From Rhizophagus irregularis (Eukaryota > Glomeromycota > Glomeromycetes > Glomerales > Glomeraceae): DNA of 64,000 bases. The notes under the pieces are model-generated. The model was not told the origin of the DNA and searched no databases. It saw only the letters and a list, made by a program, of their open reading frames with translations. This document shows, piece by piece, positions 37,628 to 47,495 of this stretch. The translations under genes and the position numbers were made by a program. The stretch covers positions 2,046,001 through 2,110,000 of the forward strand of contig NC_089439.1 of the NCBI RefSeq assembly GCF_026210795.1. The letters are read 5' to 3'. The first letter of the stretch is position 1, and the number at the start of each line of letters is the position of its first letter.

Positions 37628-38032
37628 TTATTTACCATCACTTTCGTTATCAATATTTTCGATAGAAGATGAATATTTATTATTGTTATTGCAATGTTGA
37701 GTTGTAAAAATAACCAATTTATGTAAATTATCTAAAGAAAATTTTGATAAATCGTATTCTAACTCGCAGGGGACATTGTTTAAAGTAAATTTTGCATTGA
37801 AGATAGAAAATTGATTATTTTTATTCTTTTTTATGGGATTTTTATAAAAATTGTCAATAACTTCTTCTAATTTATTTACTTTATTAGAAAAAAGTTTGAC
37901 AGAATCGCTCGTTTCTTTACAATCTGAGCAAATTTTTGGAGGCTTTCTTTTTTTTATTTTATTTTCAAAACGAATTTTTGAAACATATGGCGGCGTGCCG
38001 CAAGTATTTTTTCCATAATTTTTTGATGACAT
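37628..38032 (-). CDS. CxxC small-protein family, copy 5 (intact, 134 aa)
   Basis: Single-exon frame starting MSSKNYGKNT. Layout: basic stretch NKIKKRKPPK at 24-33, CSDC at 35-38, KLFSNKVNKLEEVI, FNAKFTLNNVPCEL, then LVIFTTQHC and a short tail rich in Asn, Ser and acidic residues. The four family cysteines are present, with an extra Cys at 11. This is the best intact reference for the broken pair at 52.7 and 59.1 kb, which share its MSSKNYG start and the CSDC variant. The flanking DNA on the 3' side (37270-37600) is recognisably the same as that next to the 59.1 kb copy, so flanks and gene were duplicated together. Function unknown. Confidence 0.87.
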   Translation of the reverse strand: MSSKNYGKNTCGTPPYVSKIRFENKIKKRKPPKICSDCKETSDSVKLFSNKVNKLEEVIDNFYKNPIKKNKNNQFSIFNAKFTLNNVPCELEYDLSKFSLDNLHKLVIFTTQHCNNNNKYSSSIENIDNESDGK

Positions 38033-38101
38033 TATAATGAAAAATAGTGTTGAAGCTTATTAACTTATAATTTACTATGAGATGCTAACATAAATAGAGT
38101 C

Positions 38102-38109
38102 TATATAAG
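38102..38109 (-). promoter_or_regulatory. TATA-like box of copy 5
   Basis: CTTATATA on the gene strand, 70-77 bases before the ATG at 38032. Confidence 0.35.
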
Positions 38110-39212
38110 CATTATTTAATTTTCGGCAATTTACCAATTTAGATAATAAAATAATGGAGATTATTATTATTATTCAACTAAAATCGTTATTCATAATACT
38201 AAATTTGTAATAATTATAATGTCATTTAAAAAAAAGAAAATATCATTGAAATTACTTAATTCTGCATAGTAAAAACGCTAAGATCGCATAATATCTCTTT
38301 TAGATATGCTATTTTTATGGAAAAAAAAAGACGGAATTAAATGTATACGAAGAATTATTGAGTATGGCAAGATGTTAAAAAACTTACTCCGAACAATAAT
38401 TTGTTCCGTTTTAAATCGGCAAATGCCGAATTGTAAATGTTATTGTGAGACTAATTTGATAACGCCTTCATTTAATAATATTTGATAATAACAAAAAAAA
38501 TTGAATATAAAGTAATAATATATTGATTAACGTGTACGCCTTTTAAAGTAATCTTTTGTTTTTCTCTTTATTAATTTCCAATTTGGGTTTGATTTAATTT
38601 TTAAATAATATAAAAATGATTTTTTTTGTTCCATTTAAAATAATTAAATCAATAATCGTTACTCAAATTTATTATTAATCGAAAGGAGTTACTTTATAAT
38701 TAATATACTGTATAATAATACTATAAATAAGCTATTATATAAATTGATACGTTGAGCCATTTTAAGATTTATAATGTTGATCACTTAATTAGTAAAATTT
38801 CAAAGAAAAGTTTTTGTTTTAAATATAATATGATCATGAAAAGTCTAATTTTAGATTTTTTTGGCTATTTTCAGAAGCTTATTATTTAACCAGTTAGTTT
38901 GGTTCTTTTGTAATATAAATAGACTTTTTAGAGTTGTTTTGGATTAATAAGGTTTGTTTCCGTAAGTAACGATTATTATATATCGAATTACAACCTTTAG
39001 CGGTTGTAATATTATTATCGAAAGCCTTTTTACAAACATTCTATTTACTTGAACTTTTGGACTTACAACTATTTACGGAGACCAACACTAGATAAAATTT
39101 TTTACAGGGTTTAATGTTTTTCATTTACTAGATGAAATCATTATCCTCTTACGCGTTTTATAGTAAACATAATGGCAAAAGTCGTAAGATTTGTACAATA
39201 AACAAATTAAAA

Positions 39213-39304
39213 ATTTATTCCGTGTTTTTTATTCCATAAAATGTATCATATTCACGGAATTTTTTACAGAAATTAAAAATTACGGATAAAAATTTTTTAC
39301 AGGG
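39213..39304. mobile_element. MITE family B copy, shortened
   Basis: TTCCATAAAATGTATCATAT, TTCACGGAATTTTTTACAG and GGATAAAAATTTTTTACAGGG. It sits about 100 bases after another CAGGG end at 39109. Confidence 0.6.
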
Positions 39305-40074
39305 TGTAAGAAAGATGAAAACAAAAAAAAATCTTAATGTACGAGTGTATTACCAAAAAACTTTCTAATTTGGTGTAACTATTATTTAATGTATGTTGTA
39401 TTTAATTAAAATGTACAACGTTACATTATCGGTTATTATGTTATTAAGTTATTAAGTTGATCGTCACAAATTAAAACAATTGGTAAATATTTGTCTCATT
39501 ATTTTTTTTTTACTTTGCAACAATAAATAAAAATTCTCTTATTTTCCTTTGATTTATTATTATTTGTCCCCACTTGTATTAATAATATTAATGCTTCACT
39601 GTATTCTGAAACAAAACAAATTACTATAAAAGTATCTCTATAAAAAAAATTTTATCCGATCGAATATTGAAATGTTTCATTATTATCTAATATAAATATT
39701 AAAAGGAAAAAACTTTTTTACGTGGGCACCCTTGGTAATTTTCTCATAGTAAATATGTCGATCATTTCTTATCACGTGACATCGTTAATTTTCTGATTTT
39801 TGTTTTATGTACATATTATAGAGCTTTTAAAAGACACGTTCTATGCGTATTTTTGCTTGCTCTACAACTTTTCTTAAAAACCAAAGTATGATTTAGAATG
39901 GATATTATAAAGGGTGCGTTGCGTATAAAATTTAAACCCATATTAAAATATAATTGGTACTTTTACGGGTTTATTTGTTATTTGAGTATTTACAGCTGAC
40001 TTCAAAATAAATTAAAGTATACCCGTGAACATAATTACATTATATATCCATCACATATATATATATGTCATGTG

Positions 40075-40175
40075 TTATGTATCTTTTCTAATAACCCGAC
40101 TAGCCGAGTAACCCGAGTACCTGACAATAAAAATCTTCAAGTGTCGACTATATTTCGAATTTTGCTGTAAGCTAT
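40075..40175. mobile_element. Fragment of the 62.6 kb element
   Basis: TAATAACCCGACTAGCCGAG, TAACCCGAGTACCTGACAAT and TTCGAATTTTGCTGTAA match 63077-63161 in order, with substitutions. Confidence 0.65.
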
Positions 40176-40261
40176 ATTTTTTTTTATAGCTTAACATTTA
40201 ATTTTATTTATAAACAAATTTTTTATTATCACAAATTAACATGCATAGAGAAATTTTTCGT

Positions 40262-40361
40262 AACACTCTTCTATTTAATATGACTTTTCATCTTACAACT
40301 CTTCTATTTAATATGACTTTCATCTTACAACTCTTCTATTTAATATGACTTTTCATCTTAC
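40262..40361. repeat. Three tandem 33-bp repeats
   Basis: CTCTTCTATTTAATATGACT followed by TTTCATCTTACAA occurs three times head to tail with one base difference. Confidence 0.9.
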
Positions 40362-40562
40362 AAAATTTTAGGCATTATTTATTACGACATTAAACAAATG
40401 ATTGAATTTTAAGAATCTAAAAAAATTCATTACACGGATGATTTTATATTGGTTCTTAAAAAGTATTTAATTGGTTTGAGTATTTGAATTATTCAAAACT
40501 TTAAAATAAAATAAATTTATTCTATGCAAGAAAATAACTTTATTAAACTTTACGCGTCAAAG

Positions 40563-42735
40563 TCAGGGAAGAATATTTCTTTGATTTCCTTAATCGCTTA
40601 ATTAATGCGACTTAATTTAGAGCATACGAATAAATAAGTCCATGCATATGTAGCATCAATACTTTTATAACGAGATAAAGAACAATAATTAAATATGATA
40701 TATTATATTAGGAATAATATCATTGAAGTATAATACTAATATAGGAAAAATATATGGTACGATGCATTATATTTGTTCCTGCGTTCTTAAGATAAAAGTA
40801 AGCTATAATTTCAATTGCAAATTAATTTTGTAATTAATTGAACGAGTCAAACAACTGAAATTCGAAAGTTTTAGTCATCGCACACATTTGTTTGTAACTT
40901 TGTGTAATCTTTACGTTTTATCACAAATCGATTTTTTTTACCAATTCATCAGAAACCTTATAATTTTAGACAATAACATTTAAAACAATATTTTATTGAT
41001 TTCTTTGATATACTGTATTGTTAAAAATTTAAAATATCATTACTATTATGATATCAAAATCATATTTTGTTAATATCCAAATAATATCTTAACGACATCA
41101 TTAAAATATAGCAACAATATCATTATATCGTAACGATAATAATATTGTAGCTACAGTATATTGAATATCATCGAAGTTGACCCTTGGACGACTTGGACGT
41201 ACATGTAATAGACATTAGTAACACATAGAACGTAATATGCAGTAAAATAATTTAAAATTTCCGATTGGTTACAGATTTTCATTTCTAAAAAAGAACAACA
41301 ATAGACGTATTATCCAAAAAATGTACGTCGAATAAGGTAAGTTACTATTAAATTATTCATTCTGACAAATCGTAAATGTTGTTAAGTTCATGAAATACTG
41401 AAACACAGTTTTTATTTGATGTCATTTCTTGATTAAACTAGTACGTAAAGAGCCAGCATTTAAGCGATATATAAGGATCACTTTGTGTTTATTTAATCCT
41501 TATGACGACGTTATGATAAAGGAATCATTCTTTTCCTTATAAATATTTCCAAAGTGTTACCATTTTATTATTTAGAATTTATTCTTTTAAAGTATAACAA
41601 GGAAAGTCACATGCTACTTGTTTAATAATTTTCTGAAATTTATGTTTCATTACATACCCAACGAAAAATATGGTTGTTCTAATTTTAAAAAACTCTTCAA
41701 AAAGTATTTTTTAATAAAGTATTTTTGAATAAAGCTTTAATATAAATAGAAAATAATAATTTAATATAGTTATTTAGTATACTATAAATAAGAATAGAGT
41801 TCGAATGTTACATAGGTACGGCCGTACGAATCAGTCGGATCATTCGGATCAACGTACTTAATTATAAATAAAAAAAATGATTTATACATTTATTTTACAA
41901 ATTTTGCCAACAATAAATATTTAATTGATAAGGGATACATATTTATTTATCTTATCTCCGTTTATTTGTTTTAGTAATAATCTAGGTCATAACTGAAATG
42001 ACTTGGTCATTTGACCAATTATTTTGATCGGCTGATATTTATCACATGACAAACTTTGAGTCATGATGATATTTTGTCTTATTCTAAATAATATGAGTAA
42101 AATAAATTTTATATATAAATTCGAATTTTTTAATGCATTTTTTATAAGGATAAAATTAGAGCCTGGGATAACAAACGAGCCGAAATTGTATATTTGGCCA
42201 GAGCTGAAACCCGGGATGGGTAATCCTGGCCGGAATTAGAGGTCTGCAAACGGGACCAGTCGGGAAACCCTAACCCGGCCCAGATCCGAGTTTGGGCCGT
42301 CTCGGGCCGGCACATGATTTTTCGTTACCAAGTGCGGGCCCTATAAAAAATTTTATCCGTTATTTTGTAAAAACTCCGTAAAAAGGAGCCTTTCCCGGAT
42401 CCATTCACGGAAAATGTTAATAATCCGATAAAATGCCGTGATATAAGGTTATTAATTCCGGAAATATGAACCTCTTACGGAAAAAAAGATGGAATATAAA
42501 AACCGGATCGACTTTTTTTACAGGGGGTTGTAAAATAGGGATCAATGCAGACCTCTAGCCGGAATTACTAAAAAAATACTTAAATCAGCTAATTTTTAGC
42601 AAGTTCCAAGCTATGAATCATAAAATGACCTTTATTTCGGAACGTTAATAGCCATAACGAATAATACAATTATTATGAGCTCTTTGAAAACAAAAGATAA
42701 ACCAGAAATTGTAGCACATATCTTAATCATGAATA
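40563..42735. repeat. Tandem segmental duplication, unit A
   Basis: Matches unit B (45184-47495) in order: GAAGAATATTTCTTTG, TTAATGCGA, AAAATGTACGTCGAATAAGG, TTTTAAAGTATAACAAGGA, CCGAAATTGTATATTTGGCC, AAGATAAACCAGAAATTGTA. It contains one family B MITE (42339) absent from B. Confidence 0.8.
42339..42525. mobile_element. MITE family B, full copy
   Basis: About 187 bp from CCCTATAAAAAATTTTATCC to CGACTTTTTTTACAGGGG. Internal GTAAAAACTCCGTAAAAAGG, CGTGATATAAGGTTATTAAT and CTTACGGAAAAAAAGATGGA are shared in inverse order with the 45.8 kb copy. Confidence 0.7.
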
Positions 42736-42957
42736 ATTTGATAAAGTTTATAATCGTACAATAAGCGCCAGTTTTTATTATCGTTATAGTGAAAGTGCTC
42801 AATTTTGGGAGATATAACGACTTAACTTTTCGCGAATCTATTTAAACTTTATTTTTACGTTACCCAGAGAGTGTCAAATAAAAAAGGTCAATAAACTAGA
42901 AAAATAAAAAGCTGTTATACATAGTTCTTATTATATTAACGAAAAGCTGTAAACAAC

Positions 42958-43102
42958 ATGACTGGAAGAAACAAAAAGCGACAACTACTTCAAAATTGAT
43001 GTCCCGTGCCCAGACATTCGTTGATCATAAAGGAATTCGGGTTGGTCAACCAAAAACTAAAGCACTGAACGAGTTGATTCTGCTGGTCGAAAAGCTTTTA
43101 CG
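42958..43102 (+). pseudogene. Fragment of an unidentified gene cut by a MITE
   Basis: One frame starts MTGRNKKRQLLQN at 42958 and stops. From 42996 the overlapping frame reads SRAQTFVDHKGIRVGQPKTK and then ALNELILLVEKLL. At 43103 a CCCTGTAAAAAA element interrupts it. The lysine-rich start and the Leu-rich helix look like genuine protein, but a frameshift separates them and nothing continues beyond the MITE. I do not recognise the source gene; a transposon gene is possible. Confidence 0.3.
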
Positions 43103-43236
43103 CCCTGTAAAAAATCTGATCCGTGTTTTATCCTTCCATGTTTTTTCCGTGAATGTATCATTATCATTTTCACGGAATTTTTACGGAAGACACGGAGAAA
43201 TAATGGAAATATTCGGATAAAAATTTTTTATAGGGG
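43103..43236. mobile_element. MITE family B copy
   Basis: 134 bp from CCCTGTAAAAAATCTGATCC to GGATAAAAATTTTTTATAGG. It interrupts the gene fragment ending at 43102 and accounts for the second half of the open frame running to 43220. Confidence 0.7.
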
Positions 43237-43365
43237 CGAGACTAAGTTTAACGTAATGAAGTTTTCCAATGAAGTTTCCCTATAAAAAATTTTTCAGAAA
43301 AATGATCACGTGTCTGAGTTTATTCGGAATAATAACTAGAAAAATGATCATTTATCGGAGTTTTC

Positions 43366-43566
43366 TTCTTCTTTTTCTGGTTCGTCTGTTACTTTTTAAT
43401 CTGGCCTATGCCTAGGATTCGGTTGAATAATAGGCAGGGCGGTTCCTTTCCAGGGGATTGTATGAACTCGCATGTGCATATTTTAGTCTTGTTTTCTTTA
43501 TTTGTAATTACAGCTTACTTGCGGTTGCTTGTAATTCCAGATTCTGTATTTTAAAAATAAAATAAA
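43366..43566 (+). mobile_element. Second LINE 3' end, 16-bp target duplication
   Basis: A 201-bp insert (CTAGGATTCGGTTGAATAAT, CAGGGCGGTTCCTTTCCAGG) ends in TTTTAAAAATAAAATAAA. It is flanked by direct repeats of ATTTATCGGAGTTTTC at 43350-43365 and 43567-43582. The target lies inside a CCCTATAAAAAA MITE. Its 3' sequence differs from both the 4.2 kb and the neighbouring 45.1 kb LINE tails, so it is a separate family. Confidence 0.8.
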
Positions 43567-43582
43567 ATTTATCGGAGTTTTC

Positions 43583-45142
43583 GGCTCTACAATTCATTGA
43601 GCCAGCTCTACCAAAGCCGAAATAGTAGCTCTCATTGTTTGTCCCGCTGAAAGTACCGTCAATATTTTTACTGACTACAAAAAATTGACAACGTATTACT
43701 AGGACCCAGAAATATATATATAGGGGTCAGGTGATGAAAAAAATTTTTTACTATTAGCTGTACACATTTTTTCAGGGCCAGAATTATGATAATGTCAGTC
43801 AGATACTATAAGAGGAAATAAAATTCTGACCGGCATTATCAGAAATTATCTAAAAAAGGAAAGATTTTCATGATTTTTTTAGTTCAAAATACGCAAACTC
43901 AAACCTGACCCTTTTATATATATTTCTGGGTCCTGTATTACTTTGGCAAAGAATTAAATACGTTATCACAACTCTCAAAATTAATTAAAGTTCGCACATT
44001 CAGGCGACCCTAACCAACACAGCCAATTAACGTTCAACGACAATATTATCATTAACAGAGACATTAGAATTTATTTAGAAAAGCACTAAAAAAAACTTGT
44101 TAATTATAGAACGCTTGAACATGATTATCTTAGTCATAAACTCCTCTCACCTTTGAAGAACTTCACGTTAGATAATATCATTGACTGGGAATATAAACAA
44201 TATTGGATTAAACAAAACCCTTTAGACTGCCAACCAATCTAAAATATAGTAAAATAGTTGGTAGGCGCATTAAAAATTCGAGTCATCACCTTAGATATTC
44301 TTATCCGAAACTAGTACCCAGATCGAACAACAGCTTCAACACTTGTTTCTTTTGTAATAACTCAATCAACACCTTTGGACGTGTCCTAATGTCACAATGA
44401 AATTAATCCCGATTTTTAAAAAAACATTTTTCTATCTTCACTATTGTAATTTCAACTAACTCTGACAAATACTCAGCTTTATACAATGACGCAATTAAAT
44501 TTTGCCGTGTCTTTTCTTGGATCATATATATAACTGACCTTCTGACCATCTCGGATGCTCCGGAGCTCCATTGTATTCTACTAAACTTAATTCCAAAAGA
44601 ATTGATCCACTTGCCCCTTTTAGCCGCTGGCATTAAAAAACCTTTAATCAGAAAATTATTGTCCGAATTTCTTTTCGACCTATACCGCGATATTTACAAA
44701 ACCATTTGGCGTGAACGCTCCATCCATTGGAAAGAATGGAAGAAATCAAACAACATTACAAAAAGTTCTTTCTCAACTTACCGACGAGATAAAAGACAAC
44801 GCGATACGCTTAACGGTGATTGCACAAATAATAGACGCAACTAAATATTGATTTGTCATCATCCACTTTTACTCGTTCTGCACGTTCTAATACTGTAAAC
44901 TTATTTTATTTCTTTATATAAACCTTTTGTTTCTTTTCTTTTTTTGTAGATTATCTTGGACCTTTTTTTCATTTTTAATTTTTTCAGTAGCGTAATTTTA
45001 CTGTCAAAATAGTTACCGTCGAAGGGTGCGTGAGGTGCGCTGGGATGAATATCGATTTTCTAATTACATATTTTATGTACATACGATTATTATTGTATTA
45101 GATCCCGATAACCACTCTTTAAGAAATAAAATAATAAATAAA
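43583..45142 (+). pseudogene. Decayed LINE: RNase H and C-terminal region, 5'-truncated
   Basis: This is the 3' part of a non-LTR retrotransposon. Readable pieces in order: SSTKAEIVAL and STVNIFTD at 43600-43660 (RNase H STxAE and TD motifs), then AHSGDPNQ near 43999 in a shifted frame (the RNase H His-loop region). Next come EHDYLSHKLLSPLKNF and DNIIDWEYKQYWIKQNP around 44110-44220, and a longer open stretch at about 44415-44841 with AIKFCRVFSW, PLLAAGIKKPLIRKLLSEF and IWRERSIHWKEWKK. The reverse transcriptase is absent. Frameshifts, stops and a nested hAT MITE at 43701 show it is dead. It ends in an AAATAAAATAATAAATAAA-type tail followed by ATTTATCGAAGTTTTT at 45143-45158, matching the repeat at its left edge (43567-43582). 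Confidence 0.85.
43701..43934. mobile_element. hAT-like MITE nested in the LINE RNase H region
   Basis: A 234-bp element with ends AGGACCCAGAAATATATATA and its inverse, flanked by an 8-bp duplication GTATTACT (43693-43700 and 43935-43942). Removing it with one repeat rejoins the RNase H codons as TAT TAC TTT GGC, so it inserted after the LINE. Internal sequence has paired GGCCAGAATTATG and TTCTGACCGGCATTAT words. Eight-base duplications and short ends fit a non-autonomous hAT element. Confidence 0.85.
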
Positions 45143-45804
45143 ATTTATCGAAGTTTTTTCCAGAATTTTTTTTTATAGGGCAGAGAAGAATATTTTCTTA
45201 ACTGTTTTATTAATGCGATTAAAATACGAACATATTAAGTCTATGCATATTTAGATTATTCTCTCGAGAGAGTATGATGCCTTAGGAATTACAGTATATC
45301 TGTGAAACATAATAATACAGGAAAATTCTGCAGTACAATATAGCCAGTATATTTCCTGCGTAACTGCGTTCGTTGCATTAAATAAAAGTAAACTACAATT
45401 AATTCCAAGGCACAAATTAAATTGACCCAATTTTCGTTGAGTCCAAATAAAATGGAGCGAGAGGAATTCTAAGTTTAGTCATCTTACGCACTAATCTGTA
45501 ACATTTACGTTTTCCCACAAATCGATTGATATTAGTTATGCATAGAAACGTAAAAATAATTAAATTGTCATAATTGACGATTTATTAGGATAAACTGCTT
45601 AATAATTTAAAATGGTTATCAATATTAAAAGAAATTGTATACATCCAAAAAATATACGTCGAACAATATTAAGGTAAATTACACATTCTTACAAATTGTC
45701 AATTTCGTGAAACCGATTTTTTACGTCATTTCTTAATTAAGAGCTAGGATTTTACGCGATATAAGGATCGGGACACATTTATTTCACCGAAATTCGTCTC
45801 ACCA

Positions 45805-45969
45805 TCCGTTTTTTATATTTTATTTTTTCGTAAAAGGCTCATATTTCCGGAATTAATAACCTTATATCACGAAATTTATCGAATTATTTACATTTTCCGT
45901 GAATGGATCTGTGAAAGGCTCATTTTTACGGAGTTTTTATAGAAATAACGGATAAAATTTTTTATAAGA
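45805..45969. mobile_element. MITE family B copy
   Basis: Contains CCGGAATTAATAACCTTATA, TTTTCCGTGAATGGATCTGT and ACGGATAAAATTTTTTATA. It is inside the second copy of the 40.6/45.2 kb duplication and absent from the first. Confidence 0.6.
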
Positions 45970-46009
45970 ACCGATAATCAACTCATAGACAGTTATTTTA
46001 CGGCAGACA

Positions 46010-46092
46010 GTATTATTTCTCCTACGATTGTTTTCACCGACGGTCATTTCACCGCCGATAGGTTCATTTCATTGACAGGGTTATTTCAAGTA
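46010..46092. repeat. TTTCACCGACGG repeat cluster, copy 2
   Basis: GTTTTCACCGACGGTCATTT and CACCGCCGATAGGTTCATTT are the inverse of the words at 10.7 kb. Confidence 0.5.
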
Positions 46093-46489
46093 CTACTAAA
46101 TAATAACTTTTTACAATAAAAAGATATTTTTTGCAATATAATAAACGCTAAATACAAAATATTTAACTTATTCAACGTATAACGTATAATTTCATACATA
46201 ATACTGTTATAAACACTAAGTGCTTAATGTACTAAATAAAAAATAATGATGTATTTAATATATTATAGATAAATACTCTTTAAAATTAATTAATTATAAA
46301 AAATATTAGAAAAAAATGTCAGTATAATAAATAATTTGTGAAGCTGATCAAAGTAAAAAATAAAATTCGTAAAATGATGTTCGGTAATGCATCTGTCGGT
46401 TGACTATAAGGATCGCCTCCTGTAATTGTGAGTGGTCATAGTGTTACATTTTATGTTCTTTTAAAGTATAACAAGGACTGCATATGTCA

Positions 46490-46661
46490 CCCTATAAAAA
46501 ATTTTATTCGTAATTTCTGTAAAAACTCTGTGAATAAAATACATTTACGGAAAATAAAAGCAAACTTGGATAATTTCCATGTTTTGAGGCTATAAATGTC
46601 GTGAATATGATACATTTACGGAAATAACATGGAATAAGAAAATGGAATAAATTTTTATAGA
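46490..46661. mobile_element. MITE family B copy
   Basis: 172 bp from CCCTATAAAAAATTTTATTC to AATGGAATAAATTTTTATAG. It carries AATTTCCATGTTTTGAGGCT, found inverted in the 30.7 kb copy. It also interrupts the second unit of the 40.6/45.2 kb duplication. Confidence 0.7.
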
Positions 46662-47495
46662 GATCAATTGATAAATTAAAGTTTAATAATAATTTTAAAA
46701 TTTTTTATTTTTAAAGGCAAAAAAATATGGATGCTCTAATTTTATAAAATTCTTTATAAAGTACTTCTGAATAAAACTTTATTAAAGTTAGATAATATAA
46801 TTTTATATGGCTATTTTTTACTAAAAAAAATTAGTCACGGACTAGCCGTATATAGAAATTAGTATAAATAAATGGTTCTGTTGCAAAACAATTTTTATCC
46901 GTAATTATGCATATTTATTTATTATGACTTGTATCCATTTATTTATTTTGGTAATAATTCTTTGTCATTTAAATGACATCTTAACACATGATTTTAATTC
47001 GTTAATCTCGAATGACTCAGGTCTTGATAGAAATAACAGTAAAATAATTTTCTATTCTTTAACATTAAGAATTTGTCTGGTTATAAGTAATACGAGTAAA
47101 AATTAAATTTTTATTGAGAAACTCTCTCACGTAATGTCTTAGTCCTGAATTAAATGAAATTCCTAGCAGCACTTATTGCTTATTCATGATTGGATAAATA
47201 CTTTAATGCATTTTTTAACCTTAAATTTATATTAATTTAGAACTTTGGATAATCAACGAACCGAAATTGTATATTTGGCCAGAGTTGAAACCTGGATGAG
47301 TAATTCTGGCTGGAATTTCCCGTTTTAACTTAAAAATTCTTTAAAAATCAGCAATAATTTTAACCAGCTCCAAGCTAAAATGGCCTTTATTCCATAGCCG
47401 TAATGAATAATATCATTATTTTATAATAATTATTATTATGAGTCAATATGAAAACAAGAGATAAACCAGAAATTGTAACACAAATCTTAAATTGA

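Larger units (their letters stand above)
43278..45180. mobile_element. MITE family A copy split by two LINE insertions
   Basis: The left part CCCTATAAAAAATTTTTCAG to ATTTATCGGAGTTTTC (43278-43365) and the right part ATTTATCGAAGTTTTTTCCAG to TTATAGGG (45143-45180) together equal the 20.4 kb copy in inverse orientation once the LINE inserts are removed. Only about 110 bp belong to the MITE. Confidence 0.8.
45184..47495. repeat. Tandem segmental duplication, unit B
   Basis: Same order as unit A about 4.6 kb downstream. It is interrupted at 45805 and 46490 by MITEs and at 46010 by the TTTCACCGACGG cluster, none of which occur in A, so these came after the duplication. Confidence 0.8.

Noticed and set aside
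40262-40361. CRISPR-like array
   Set aside because: Three head-to-tail 33-bp repeats with no spacers; a simple tandem duplication in a eukaryotic context.
42996-43220. 74-codon frame as one gene
   Set aside because: From 43103 it is a MITE of family B; only the first half may be gene-derived.
44403-44633. 76-codon minus-strand frame
   Set aside because: Antisense of the LINE C-terminal region, which is readable on the plus strand and ends in a plus-strand tail.
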